From: Candidatus Obscuribacterium magneticum
GTDB taxonomy: Bacteria > Elusimicrobiota > Elusimicrobia > F11
Length of the DNA: 64,000 nucleotides
NCBI GenBank assembly: GCA_020523905.1
Contig: JAJAPZ010000002.1
Location: forward strand, 116,098-180,097
Direction: 5' to 3'
Position 1 is the stretch's first letter. Every line of letters starts with the position of its first letter. This document shows, piece after piece, positions 9,352-19,038 of this stretch. The notes under the pieces were generated by a model. It searched no databases and was not told the DNA's origin. It worked only from the letters and a program-made list of their open reading frames with translations. A program made the translations under genes and the position numbers.

Positions 9352-10071
9352 TTAGGAGGCGAGCTGGATGGCCACTTTTAAATCGAGTTTTTTATCGTAA
9401 ATCGCCTTGCCGACGATGCAGCCTGGAGATCCAATCTCTTTAAGTTTTTTAATGTCATCCAGAGAACTCACTCCGCCCGAGTAAAACACCTTCATCTTGG
9501 TTTTTGACATCACGTCCTCAACGGTCCCGACGTTGATCCCCTGAAGGGTGCCGTCCCGGCTGATGTCCGTGAAGATGATTTCCAGGCCCCCCAGTTTTTC
9601 AACGATGGAGAGCGCATCCTTTAGAGGAAAGCCGGAGCTTTCCTTCCAGCCGCGAATGGCCACCAATCCTTGGTCGACATCCATCGCGACCATGATGCGG
9701 TCTTTGTATTTGTTGAAAGCATCCTGGGCGAGCCCGGCCTGTTCCAGAACCATTGTTCCCAATATAACGCGGTCGATGCCGGCCTGAAGGACGCGCTGGA
9801 TCGTGGCAATATTTCGCATCCCCCCGCCCATCTGAACGAAAGCCCCCGTTTCCTGTTTTATTTTCAGGATCTGATCGAGGTTTTTTGGTTGGCCCGTAAA
9901 AGCGCCGTCCAAATCCACCACATGAAGCCGCCCAGCTCCCACAGACACCCACTGCTTGGCCATATCAACGGGGTCATTGGAGTAGATCGTTTCTTCTTCG
10001 ATTTTACCGTGCCTTAACCGCACACATTTACCGTTACGGATATCGACGGCGGGAATAATCATCATAGACAT
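9352..10071 (-). CDS. hisA: ProFAR isomerase
   Basis: Amadori isomerase converting ProFAR to PRFAR. The 239-residue barrel has catalytic D10 in IIPAVDIRNGKCVRL, VQMGGGMRN, and the second acid in TDISRDGT. The start is supported by an AAAGGA ribosome site seven bases ahead of the ATG. It overlaps hisH by ten bases. A dual HisA/TrpF (PriA) role is unnecessary here because a separate trpF is present. Confidence 0.96.
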   Translation of the reverse strand: MSMMIIPAVDIRNGKCVRLRHGKIEEETIYSNDPVDMAKQWVSVGAGRLHVVDLDGAFTGQPKNLDQILKIKQETGAFVQMGGGMRNIATIQRVLQAGIDRVILGTMVLEQAGLAQDAFNKYKDRIMVAMDVDQGLVAIRGWKESSGFPLKDALSIVEKLGGLEIIFTDISRDGTLQGINVGTVEDVMSKTKMKVFYSGGVSSLDDIKKLKEIGSPGCIVGKAIYDKKLDLKVAIQLAS

Positions 10072-10712
10072 AGAGTTCCTTTCACCTTTTGAAGGATGTT
10101 ATCAATTAGAGTTAATCCAACCCGGCCGCTTTTTTCGGGATGGAATTGACTGGCAAAGAGATTCCCTCTTGTAATCGACGAGAAGAAGCTTTTTCCATAG
10201 ACTGTTTTGGTCAATGCGAGCCCTTCATCTTGCGGGACCGGATAGTAAGAGTGAACGAAATAAAAGCGTTCGTTTTTCCGGATCCCCTTAAAATAGTCCT
10301 TTCCATTTTTATTCACCGGACAAGCGGTGTTCCATCCCATGTGGTGGATGGGGTCGGACCGTTTAAGATCCTTTTCCCGAAAGCGAACGACCCGCCCGGA
10401 CAAAATGTTGAGACCTTTCAAACGCGGGTTTTCTTCGCTGACGCCAAAAAGAAGTTGGAATCCCAGGCAAATGCCCACATAAGGTTTGTCCGCCTCCAGC
10501 CATTGATAGATCAATTCATCCAACCGTTTTCGGGCCAACGTCTTCATGGCGGCCCCAAAGGCGCCCACGCCCGGAAGAACAAGAAGATCCGACCTCTTCA
10601 GCCGTTGGCGCGATTCGCTCACGCAGACGTTGGCCCCTTCTTGCTGGAAAGCCTTGGACACGCTGTGGAGATTGCCCATGCCGTAATCCACGATGCCGAC
10701 GTTGAGCTTCAA
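10062..10712 (-). CDS. hisH: Imidazole glycerol phosphate synthase, glutamine amidotransferase subunit
   Basis: Hydrolyses glutamine to supply ammonia to HisF. The 216-residue class I amidotransferase begins VGIVDYGMGNLHSV, has nucleophile C82 in GICLGFQLL and the H/E pair in SQFHPEKSG. It overlaps hisB by four bases upstream and hisA by ten bases downstream, the usual hisBHAF order. Confidence 0.96.
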   Translation of the reverse strand: MKLNVGIVDYGMGNLHSVSKAFQQEGANVCVSESRQRLKRSDLLVLPGVGAFGAAMKTLARKRLDELIYQWLEADKPYVGICLGFQLLFGVSEENPRLKGLNILSGRVVRFREKDLKRSDPIHHMGWNTACPVNKNGKDYFKGIRKNERFYFVHSYYPVPQDEGLALTKTVYGKSFFSSITRGNLFASQFHPEKSGRVGLTLIDNILQKVKGTLCL

Positions 10713-11296
10713 AGGCGTCCCTTCGTTGACGGGATCCCCTTGACGCGTTTGTTTTTGGAGACCGCCATGGCCAGCGCCTTCGCAAAGGCTTTAAACAGGG
10801 ACTCCACCATGTGATGGTTGTTGCGACCTTTAAGGAGCCGAAGGTGAAGGTTCATTTTGGCCGTCGTGCCCAACGCCTGGAAAAAATCTTCCAACAGGTC
10901 GAGATCAAATGTTTTCCAGTTGGGTTTAAAGCCGGGCGCCTCGTATTCCACGCAGGGACGTCCTGATAAATCGATCGCCACGTAAGAGATCGCCTCATCC
11001 ATGGGCAGGAGAAAATACCCGTATCGCTGGATTCCCTTCTTGGATCCCAGCGCTTTCATTAAGGCGTCGCCCATCGTCAAGCCGATGTCTTCGACCAAGT
11101 GGTGATCGTCGATGCGGGTGTCGCCCGTGGCCTTCAAGTCAATGTCAAACAAACCGTGTTTGGAGAAAAGCTCCAGCATATGGTCAAGAAAGGGGATGCT
11201 GGTGGAAATGCGATACCTCCCCTTTCCATCCAGGTTCATCTTGAGCCGGATGTTGGTTTCTCTGGTGACGCGATGAACAGACGCAATTCTCTTCAT
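10709..11296 (-). CDS. hisB: Imidazoleglycerol-phosphate dehydratase
   Basis: Removes water from IGP to give imidazole acetol phosphate. Only the dehydratase domain is present (195 residues), without the phosphatase domain found in enterobacterial HisB, so histidinol phosphatase must be separate. The two metal-binding histidine clusters are visible as DDHHLVEDIG and NNHHMVESLFKA. I chose the ATG at 11296 because it overlaps the hisD stop as ATGA and yields the normal start KRIASVHRVT; a longer frame to 11377 would bury 28 residues inside hisD. Confidence 0.96.
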   Translation of the reverse strand: MKRIASVHRVTRETNIRLKMNLDGKGRYRISTSIPFLDHMLELFSKHGLFDIDLKATGDTRIDDHHLVEDIGLTMGDALMKALGSKKGIQRYGYFLLPMDEAISYVAIDLSGRPCVEYEAPGFKPNWKTFDLDLLEDFFQALGTTAKMNLHLRLLKGRNNHHMVESLFKAFAKALAMAVSKNKRVKGIPSTKGRL

Positions 11297-12477
11297 TCTT
11301 CCGGTTCCCTCACTTTTAAAGATTGGGCGTGTTGCACCAGGCCTTCCGCCACCGCCATGCGATAAGCGGCTTTCCATCCCTTACGGAAGGCCCCTTGCGA
11401 AATCTCCACAAGGCTGGAACGCCTCAAAAAGCTTGATATCGAAAGTCCCGATGCAAAACGGGCCGTGCGGCCGGTGGGAAGGACATGGCTCGGGCCCGCC
11501 CAATAGTCCCCCATGACCGTGGGCGACCACGCATTGATGAAGAAAGTGCCTCCGCTTTTTAGGACATCAAGCACGTTTTGCGGCCGCTCGACCATCAATT
11601 CAACGTGCTCCCCCGCCAGGGCATTGGCCAAAGCGCTCGCCTTGCGCAGATCCGGCTGATAAATCAATTGGCATTGTTTAAGGGCCATGGGAGCAATCTC
11701 ACCCCTGACCTTTTTTATCAGCTCTTTCGACGTTGAAATCAGAACTCCTTTGGCGTCGGGATCATGTTCGGCCTGGGCCGACAAGTCGGCCGCGATGTAA
11801 ACGGGATTGGCGGAATCATCAGCAATAACAACCAACTCGCTGGGTCCGGCCAAAAGATCGATCCCGACCTCGCCAAAGAGTTGCCGTTTGGCTTCGGTGA
11901 CGAGGGCATTTCCCGGGCCCACAATAAGGTCGACCTTGGGGATGGTTTTCGTTCCAACCGCCAGGGCGGCAATGGCCGCAGGACCTCCGACTTGATAGAT
12001 TTCGTTCACTCCGGATATGGCGGCCGCGGCAAGAAATTCCGCGTTGATCCGGTTGGGAGGCGACACCGCCACAATCCGTTCCACCCCCGCCAGCCGGGCC
12101 GGAATCGCCGTCATCAAAAGCGTTGACGGATAGGAAAAACGCCCGCCGGGAATGTAAAGCCCGACGGCGTCCACCGGTGAATAGATCTGACCCAGGCGGA
12201 CCCCCTCTTTTGTGTAGGTCCAGGACTGGACCAGATGTTTCTTTTCTTGCCAATGAAAATCCTGAATGCGCCGGGCGCAGGCTTCGAGGGCGCGCTTTAA
12301 GTCCGGATCGATATCGTGAGGCGCCGCCTTAATCCTGGCCGCCGGGATCCGGAAGGACCGCGGCGTCAATTGGATGCCGTCATATTTTGCTGCCAGGCGG
12401 ACCAGGGCTTCGTCGCCATGATTTCGCACATCACGGATGATTCTTCCAACGATGGTTCGGATATTCTTCTCTTTCAT
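11293..12477 (-). CDS. hisD: Histidinol dehydrogenase
   Basis: Zinc- and NAD-dependent two-step oxidation of histidinol to histidine. The 394-residue protein has a somewhat short N-terminus (the family is usually about 430), but contains RNHGDEAL, YIPGGRFSYPSTLLM, the VGPGNALVTEAKRQL segment, DLSAQAEHDPDA and NHVLPTGRTARF-type residues (here PSHVLPTGRTARF). It lies five bases after murA and starts the his block, so hisG, which often precedes hisD, is not here. Confidence 0.95.
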   Translation of the reverse strand: MKEKNIRTIVGRIIRDVRNHGDEALVRLAAKYDGIQLTPRSFRIPAARIKAAPHDIDPDLKRALEACARRIQDFHWQEKKHLVQSWTYTKEGVRLGQIYSPVDAVGLYIPGGRFSYPSTLLMTAIPARLAGVERIVAVSPPNRINAEFLAAAAISGVNEIYQVGGPAAIAALAVGTKTIPKVDLIVGPGNALVTEAKRQLFGEVGIDLLAGPSELVVIADDSANPVYIAADLSAQAEHDPDAKGVLISTSKELIKKVRGEIAPMALKQCQLIYQPDLRKASALANALAGEHVELMVERPQNVLDVLKSGGTFFINAWSPTVMGDYWAGPSHVLPTGRTARFASGLSISSFLRRSSLVEISQGAFRKGWKAAYRMAVAEGLVQHAQSLKVREPEE

Positions 12478-12482
12478 ATCGG

Positions 12483-13751
12483 TTATGATTTTCTCTTGGC
12501 CGGGTTGACTCTATTGATCACGGCCCCCAATTCTTGCAATTTCTTTTCCAGTTGTTCATAGCCGCGGTCTAAATGATAAATGCGAAGGATCGTTGACTTC
12601 CCTTGGGCGGCCAAACCGGCCAAGACAAGGGCGGCACCCGCTCGCAAGTCGGATACCATGGCGGTGCAACCCGATAAGCGGTCGATCCCCTGAATGCTGG
12701 CTGAACGACCGTCCAATTGGATGTTCGCTCCGAATCGGAGCAGCTCTTGGACATGAAGAAAACGGTTTTCGAAGACGGTCTCTTTGACCCAGGATCGCCC
12801 TCGGATCACGCTCATCAGGGCCATCCACTGGGCTTGCATGTCCGTTGGAAATCCGGGATAGACCGCCGTCGCCAAGCTCACCGGCCGAAGGTCCTGGACC
12901 CATTTGGCCTGAATTTGGCTCCCTTTCTCTGTTATCTGGAGCCCCGCTTTCTTTAAGGTCTCAATGACGGTGCTCAAAAGAGAGGGGTCGGTGTGCGTTA
13001 AAATGATATCGCCCTTCGTTATGGCGGCGGCGATCAAAAAGGTCCCCGTTTCAATCCGATCCGGCACGATGACATGGAGGGCTCCGTGCAACTTTTTGAC
13101 GCCGGTAATCTTTATCTTCGATGTCCCCAACCCTTCAATGCGGGCCCCCATCTTTTGAAGGAGACGGCCCAAATCCACGATTTCAGGTTCCCTGGCGGCA
13201 TTTTTTATGATGGTGGTTCCCTTTGCCAAAACGGCGGCCATCATCAGGTTTTCCGTGGCCCCCACGCTCGGATAGGGATGTTGAATGACCGCTCCTTGAA
13301 GCCCGGGGCTGGAGGCATGGACATACCCTCTTATGATTTTGATCTTGACGCCCATCTGTTTAAAGCCTTCCAGATGGAAGTTGATGGGGCGGGCGCCGAT
13401 GGCGCATCCCCCCGGCAAACTCACGTGAGCTTTTCCCAGACGAGCCAAGAGGGGGCCCATGACCAGGACGCTCGCCCTCATCCGCCTCACCAATTCGTAA
13501 GGGGCCCGCCCGGTCAACTGGCGGCCCTTTTTGATGATCATCCCGTTCCGTTCCCGAACGACGTCCTTCCCAAGGATCGTTAAAAGTTTGATGGAGGTGT
13601 CGATGTCCGCGAGATCGGGAACCCGCCGCAGCTCACAGGGGTCGTCCGTGAGAAGGGTGGCGAAGAGGCAGGGAAGAGAGGCGTTTTTGGAACCGGAAAT
13701 TTCCACCTTGCCCCGAAGTTTCTTCCCTCCGAGAATGTCAAACTGGTCCAT
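12483..13751 (-). CDS. murA: UDP-N-acetylglucosamine 1-carboxyvinyltransferase
   Basis: First committed step of peptidoglycan synthesis: enolpyruvyl transfer from PEP to UDP-GlcNAc in the cytoplasm. The 422-residue protein has the K22-N23 pair in GSKNASLP and the catalytic cysteine C116 in LPGGCAIGARP, so fosfomycin sensitivity would be expected from the family. It overlaps prmC by 14 bases and is followed five bases later by hisD. Its place between a release-factor methylase and his genes is unusual but shows coupled transcription. Confidence 0.96.
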   Translation of the reverse strand: MDQFDILGGKKLRGKVEISGSKNASLPCLFATLLTDDPCELRRVPDLADIDTSIKLLTILGKDVVRERNGMIIKKGRQLTGRAPYELVRRMRASVLVMGPLLARLGKAHVSLPGGCAIGARPINFHLEGFKQMGVKIKIIRGYVHASSPGLQGAVIQHPYPSVGATENLMMAAVLAKGTTIIKNAAREPEIVDLGRLLQKMGARIEGLGTSKIKITGVKKLHGALHVIVPDRIETGTFLIAAAITKGDIILTHTDPSLLSTVIETLKKAGLQITEKGSQIQAKWVQDLRPVSLATAVYPGFPTDMQAQWMALMSVIRGRSWVKETVFENRFLHVQELLRFGANIQLDGRSASIQGIDRLSGCTAMVSDLRAGAALVLAGLAAQGKSTILRIYHLDRGYEQLEKKLQELGAVINRVNPAKRKS

Positions 13752-14631
13752 TCATTCGTCCTTTGGCGATGCGGTCCTGGCGGGCGTAGTCTTTTAAAAC
13801 CTCGATTTTTTCGTACCCTCTTTTTTGCATCAAATCGCTGATGGCCTCTCCCTGATCGTGGCCTATTTCCATGATAAGTTGCCCTCCGGGCTTTAAAAAC
13901 AAGGGGGCTTGTGCAACCAGGGATCGGATGATGGAGATACCGTCTTTCCCTCCTTGCAAGGCAACAAACGGTTCGAAAAATAAATCCAGATCCAGCCCCT
14001 CCATCGCCGATTCGGCAATGTAGGGCGGATTGGAAATGATCATATCAAAATACCCGATGAGCTCCGGGATGAGGTTCTGAAACAAGTCGGATTTGATGAG
14101 CCGCAGGCGCTCGGCGGCATCATAGCGGTGGGCGTTTTCCCTGGCCACCTCCAGCGCCTCCGCCGAAATGTCCGTGGCGACAAGGCAGGATCGGGGAAGT
14201 TCCAAGAGAAGACTCACCGCCACGCACCCCGAGCCCGTGCCGACGTCAAGAATCCGAAGCGGTTCATCTTTTCTTTTATTGAGTTCAAGAATTGCTTTTT
14301 CAACAAGGAGCTCCGTTTCGGGTCGGGGGATGAGGACGCGTTTATCAATGAAGAAGTCCCGCCCCATAAAATGAGCTTCCCCAAGGATGTAAGCGGCCGG
14401 CTCGCGGCGCCGGCGCCGTTCGATGGCCCTTTCATAGATCGTCCATACGTTGTTATCGATAATTTCAAAGGCTTGGAGAATAAGATGGGTTGGCGAACAC
14501 TTGAGAAGTCCGCACAAAAGATGCCGGGCTTCGGTCCGGGCCGAGTCGCCAAAAACCGGTTTCAACTGTTTTTCCCCCCACGCCAGGGTCTCCGTCACGT
14601 TCGATGGCAACGATTCAATGATCGAGATCAT
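13738..14631 (-). CDS. prmC: Peptide chain release factor N5-glutamine methyltransferase
   Basis: Methylates the glutamine of the GGQ motif in release factors using S-adenosylmethionine. The 297-residue protein has a PrmC N-terminal helical domain, RVLIPRPETELLV, the SAM loop DVGTGSG (129-135) and the substrate-binding NPPY motif (201-204). It follows prfA, its substrate gene, with a four-base overlap, the classical prfA-prmC pair. Confidence 0.95.
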   Translation of the reverse strand: MISIIESLPSNVTETLAWGEKQLKPVFGDSARTEARHLLCGLLKCSPTHLILQAFEIIDNNVWTIYERAIERRRRREPAAYILGEAHFMGRDFFIDKRVLIPRPETELLVEKAILELNKRKDEPLRILDVGTGSGCVAVSLLLELPRSCLVATDISAEALEVARENAHRYDAAERLRLIKSDLFQNLIPELIGYFDMIISNPPYIAESAMEGLDLDLFFEPFVALQGGKDGISIIRSLVAQAPLFLKPGGQLIMEIGHDQGEAISDLMQKRGYEKIEVLKDYARQDRIAKGRMNGPV

Positions 14632-15707
14632 AACGCCAGACGCCCGTTGAGGCCCTCTTCTTCCCTGGCCCTGAGGGCCAATATCAATTCGTCCAATTCG
14701 CCGTTCATAAACTTTTCAATGTTGAAGACGGACACGTTAATGCGATGGTCGGTGATCCGGTCCTGTGGATAGTTATAGGTGCGGATCTTCTCCGATCGGT
14801 CTCCGGAACCCACCTGTTTTTTCCGGATGTCCCCTTGTTCCTTCGTAATTTTTTCTTCGGCCATCTCCTTGAGACGCGCCCGCAACAAGGACATGGCCCT
14901 CAATCGGTTCTGCTGCTGGCTCCGCTCCTGTTGGCACTGGACAGCGATCCCCGATGGAAGATGTGTGATGCGGACGGCGGAGTCCGTTTTGTTGACGTAT
15001 TGCCCGCCGGCCCCGCTCGAACGGTACGTGTCGATCCGAAGATCCTTCGGATCCACTTTGATTTCCACCTCCGTGGGCTCCAAGAGAACGGCCACGGTGG
15101 CGGTCGAAGTATGGATGCGCCCTTGGGCTTCCGTGTCGGGGACCCGCTGGACGCGATGCACGCCCTGTTCGTACTTAAACCAGCCGAAGGCGTTGGGGCC
15201 TGAGGTTTTAAAAATGATTTCCTTAAAGCCGCCGATGCCGGTCGGGTTGGAATCATAAACTTGGACGGAGAGGCCCTGGCGTTGGGCAAAACGGCTGTAC
15301 ATGCGGAAAAGATCGGCGACAAAAAGGCCCGCCTCATCCCCCCCCGCTCCCGCCCGGATTTCGATAAGGGGTTCGCGGTCCGATCGCGGGTCCGGCGGGT
15401 TCATCAATTGAAAAAGCTTCTCATCAATGGAATTTAATTTTTCATCGAGTGATTTCTTTTCCTGCTCGGCCAATTCGGCCAGATGCGGATCCGTACCCCC
15501 CATCAGTTCCTTGACGCCATGAATCTCATCCCAGGTTTTGAGCCATTCCTCGGCCAGGAGGGACAACGGCTCCAGTTTCTTCCTCTCCTTGGCCAGTTGA
15601 GCAATTTGCTGGGTCTCGTGGGGCGGCAAATTCGCCATCTGCTGGTCCAGAGAATGGAGTTTCTCCAAGAAGGACTGAATTTTTTCTTTGGTCAAACGTT
15701 CGGGCAT
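14628..15707 (-). CDS. prfA: Peptide chain release factor 1
   Basis: Terminates translation at UAA and UAG. The 359-residue protein has the catalytic GGQ at 234-236 and, in place of the usual PAT/PVT recognition tripeptide, PDT around 190-192. After GGQ it has YVN where most RF1 proteins have HVN, a minor variation. It lies directly before prmC with a four-base overlap and about 50 bases after rpmE. Confidence 0.95.
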   Translation of the reverse strand: MPERLTKEKIQSFLEKLHSLDQQMANLPPHETQQIAQLAKERKKLEPLSLLAEEWLKTWDEIHGVKELMGGTDPHLAELAEQEKKSLDEKLNSIDEKLFQLMNPPDPRSDREPLIEIRAGAGGDEAGLFVADLFRMYSRFAQRQGLSVQVYDSNPTGIGGFKEIIFKTSGPNAFGWFKYEQGVHRVQRVPDTEAQGRIHTSTATVAVLLEPTEVEIKVDPKDLRIDTYRSSGAGGQYVNKTDSAVRITHLPSGIAVQCQQERSQQQNRLRAMSLLRARLKEMAEEKITKEQGDIRKKQVGSGDRSEKIRTYNYPQDRITDHRINVSVFNIEKFMNGELDELILALRAREEEGLNGRLAL

Positions 15708-15759
15708 AAAGGGATGTTCAAAGGGGGGAGCCCTTTAAGAATTCAACGTGTTGGGGTGG

Positions 15760-16086
15760 TTAATGGATTTTTTTCTTTTCTTTCTTGACGGTGGGTGTCG
15801 AACGCAGAACATGTTTCGACGCCACCTTTAGAAGAGGCGAGCCGATTTTCTTTTGGACTTTTATCTGGCGAACGATGGTTTTACCGGCCGTTTTGGCAAA
15901 GCGTTTGCCGAACCGCTCCACCCGCCCCGCGGAGTCCACCAGCCTTTGCTGGCCCGTGAAGAAGGGATGGCAGACGTTGCAGATTTCCACTTTGATAAGG
16001 GGCGACGTTGAGCGCGTGACAAACTGGTTGCCGCACGCGCAAATCACCTTGGCTTCCTGATAGGTCGGATGAATTCCCGTCTTCAT
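15760..16086 (-). CDS. rpmE: Ribosomal protein bL31 (zinc-ribbon form, long C-terminus)
   Basis: Large-subunit ribosomal protein at the central protuberance. The protein starts [22 protein letters not shown] and contains the C+ type zinc ligands (CACG and CNVC) and the core [10 protein letters not shown] used the ATG at 16086; an upstream in-frame ATG adds 15 unrelated residues. At 108 residues it is longer than the usual 65-80, with a lysine- and arginine-rich tail. It lies between rho and prfA, as in many bacteria. Confidence 0.93.
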   Translation of the reverse strand: MKTGIHPTYQEAKVICACGNQFVTRSTSPLIKVEICNVCHPFFTGQQRLVDSAGRVERFGKRFAKTAGKTIVRQIKVQKKIGSPLLKVASKHVLRSTPTVKKEKKKIH

Positions 16087-16140
16087 AAGGGGTGGAATGC
16101 TATTATTTATTCCGACGACGTTCAAATACAATTTCCAGCC

Positions 16141-17505
<1,365 letters not shown>

Positions 17506-17537
17506 AATTCCTCCCGTTTCGATAATTTTAATAATTG

Positions 17538-17557
17538 ACGGGACCGTTCCGTCCCGT
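17538..17557 (-). promoter_or_regulatory. Hairpin in the rho leader
   Basis: ACGGGAC and GTCCCGT pair as a perfect seven-base stem with a six-base loop, ending about 25 bases before the rho ribosome site. It has no T-run, so it is not an intrinsic terminator. A role in rho autoregulation is possible but unproven. Confidence 0.4.
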
Positions 17558-17585
17558 TCCTATTTATTTCCCTATGATGCCGGGA

Positions 17586-17623
17586 CGGTACCGACATTAA
17601 TATCCATCATTGAACGGTACCGT
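17586..17623. promoter_or_regulatory. Pair of CGGTACCG palindromes upstream of rho
   Basis: Two copies of the perfect palindrome CGGTACCG lie at 17586-17593 and 17615-17622, centres 29 bases apart, the second extending to ACGGTACCGT. Paired palindromes near three helical turns apart suggest an operator for a dimeric regulator, or an alternative RNA stem. No promoter boxes could be assigned confidently. Confidence 0.4.
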
Positions 17624-17639
17624 GACATGGTCCTCGTGC

Positions 17640-18257
17640 CTACGAATACGTTTGAATAATATTTTGAAAAACGTCTTTGGTTTTCTGCCTTGTCTGTCGA
17701 CGTCGTCCGTCGTTGTTGATGACAAAATCGGACCGTTTGGCTTTCCGCTCGAGATTCCCCTGAGCTTTCATTCGCTTTTTGATCTGGTTCACACTTAACC
17801 CTTTGGCTTTTAGCCTGTTTAATCGGGTGGCGCGACGGGCATAAACGACCACAATCCGATCGAAATATTTCTCCCAGCCCTTTTCATAAAGGAGAGGGAC
17901 GTCGCAAACAGCCAACCGACCCCGGTGACGCCGCAGCTTCTTTTGCATCTGCTTCAAAACCCGCGGATGAATCACCCCTTCCAATTGGGCCCGGGCCTGG
18001 GGAAACTGAAAAATAAGCGCCGCCAGCCGCTGCCGGTGGATTTGTCTTTTCCGATCGCAGATGCGGGAACCAAAGAGCTTGATTATTTTTCTCTTTAACG
18101 CCGTGTCCCGGCTCAATAGATCGCGGACAATTTCATCGGCGTCCAACGTGAGGGCCCCCATTTTTTCAAAGATCTTTAGGACCGTTGACTTCCCGCTCCC
18201 ATAGCCTCCTGTCAAGCCAACGACATGGCGCCAGCGGTTGGACCTCGCCATTCGCAT
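17640..18257 (-). CDS. coaE: Dephospho-CoA kinase
   Basis: Last step of coenzyme A synthesis. The 205-residue protein has the P-loop GLTGGYGSGKST near residue 14, LDADEIVRDLL and the lid-region VVYARRATRLNRLKAK. The ATG at 18257 lies just after the rhomboid gene stop; a longer frame would overlap that gene by 38 bases. It ends 134 bases before rho. Confidence 0.93.
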   Translation of the reverse strand: MRMARSNRWRHVVGLTGGYGSGKSTVLKIFEKMGALTLDADEIVRDLLSRDTALKRKIIKLFGSRICDRKRQIHRQRLAALIFQFPQARAQLEGVIHPRVLKQMQKKLRRHRGRLAVCDVPLLYEKGWEKYFDRIVVVYARRATRLNRLKAKGLSVNQIKKRMKAQGNLERKAKRSDFVINNDGRRRQTRQKTKDVFQNIIQTYS

Positions 18258-18261
18258 CGGC

Positions 18262-19038
18262 TTACTGTCTTCGCGACGCGTAACGCCGCATGATGTCATG
18301 CTCCTGATCGGTCAAACTGCCGACCCCTTTGAGGGAAATTTTATCCAGAATCCGATTCACTTCTCCCGTCAGGTCCGCATCCGTGGAAGGCCCGGGATGG
18401 CGGACGACATGGAGTCGAGGCTTACGGAAGCGGAAGCCTCGAACCTCTCGCGTCCACAAGGGAAGTTTGAAATAGAGAAAACCAGTCAGAAGGCCTCCCA
18501 TGTGAGCCAGATGGGCAACGCGAGATCCCCCCGAACCCATGGCGGACAAAAGGGACAGAACGGCAAAAAGGAAAACGGCCTGGATCGCGCGGAGGGGAAA
18601 CAAAAAATACAAATAAAGGACCGTATCGGGGAAGAGGAAACCAAACGCCAGAAGAATGCCATACAAGCCGCCAGAAGCCCCCACGACCGTTTCAAAGGGA
18701 GCGATGGCCACTTGGGTAAAAGCCGCGCCGAGCACGCAAAGAAGGTAATAACGCAAAAATCGGGCCGTTCCCCAATAGGATTCGACATGCGGTCCCAAAA
18801 ACCAGAGAGAAAGCATGTTGACAAACAAATGAAGCCAATTGCCGTGAAGAAAGGCGTAGGTCATGAGTTGCCAGAGCCAATATTTTTTGAGGACAAAGAT
18901 GGGTGTCAGAGCGAAAAATTTAAGAAGAACATTCGGAAACGCCATCTGCGCTAAAAAGATGACTCCATTGGCGATCAATAGGGATTTCACGCCGGGCGTT
19001 AAATGATCGAACATAGAGGTCGTGTGGTAGTTTCTCAT
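18262..19038 (-). CDS. Rhomboid family intramembrane serine protease
   Basis: Membrane protease that cuts transmembrane segments. The 258-residue protein has about six hydrophobic helices, the catalytic serine S122 in GASGGLYG and the partner H179 in AHMGG, plus a conserved HGNWLHLFVNM loop, so the dyad is intact. A cytoplasmic tail of about 60 residues follows the last helix. It overlaps polA by four bases and lies four bases ahead of coaE. Confidence 0.9.
   Translation of the reverse strand: MRNYHTTSMFDHLTPGVKSLLIANGVIFLAQMAFPNVLLKFFALTPIFVLKKYWLWQLMTYAFLHGNWLHLFVNMLSLWFLGPHVESYWGTARFLRYYLLCVLGAAFTQVAIAPFETVVGASGGLYGILLAFGFLFPDTVLYLYFLFPLRAIQAVFLFAVLSLLSAMGSGGSRVAHLAHMGGLLTGFLYFKLPLWTREVRGFRFRKPRLHVVRHPGPSTDADLTGEVNRILDKISLKGVGSLTDQEHDIMRRYASRRQ

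Noticed and set aside
10140..10814. 224-codon plus-strand frame opposite hisH/hisB
   Set aside because: Antisense to two conserved his genes and unlike any known protein.
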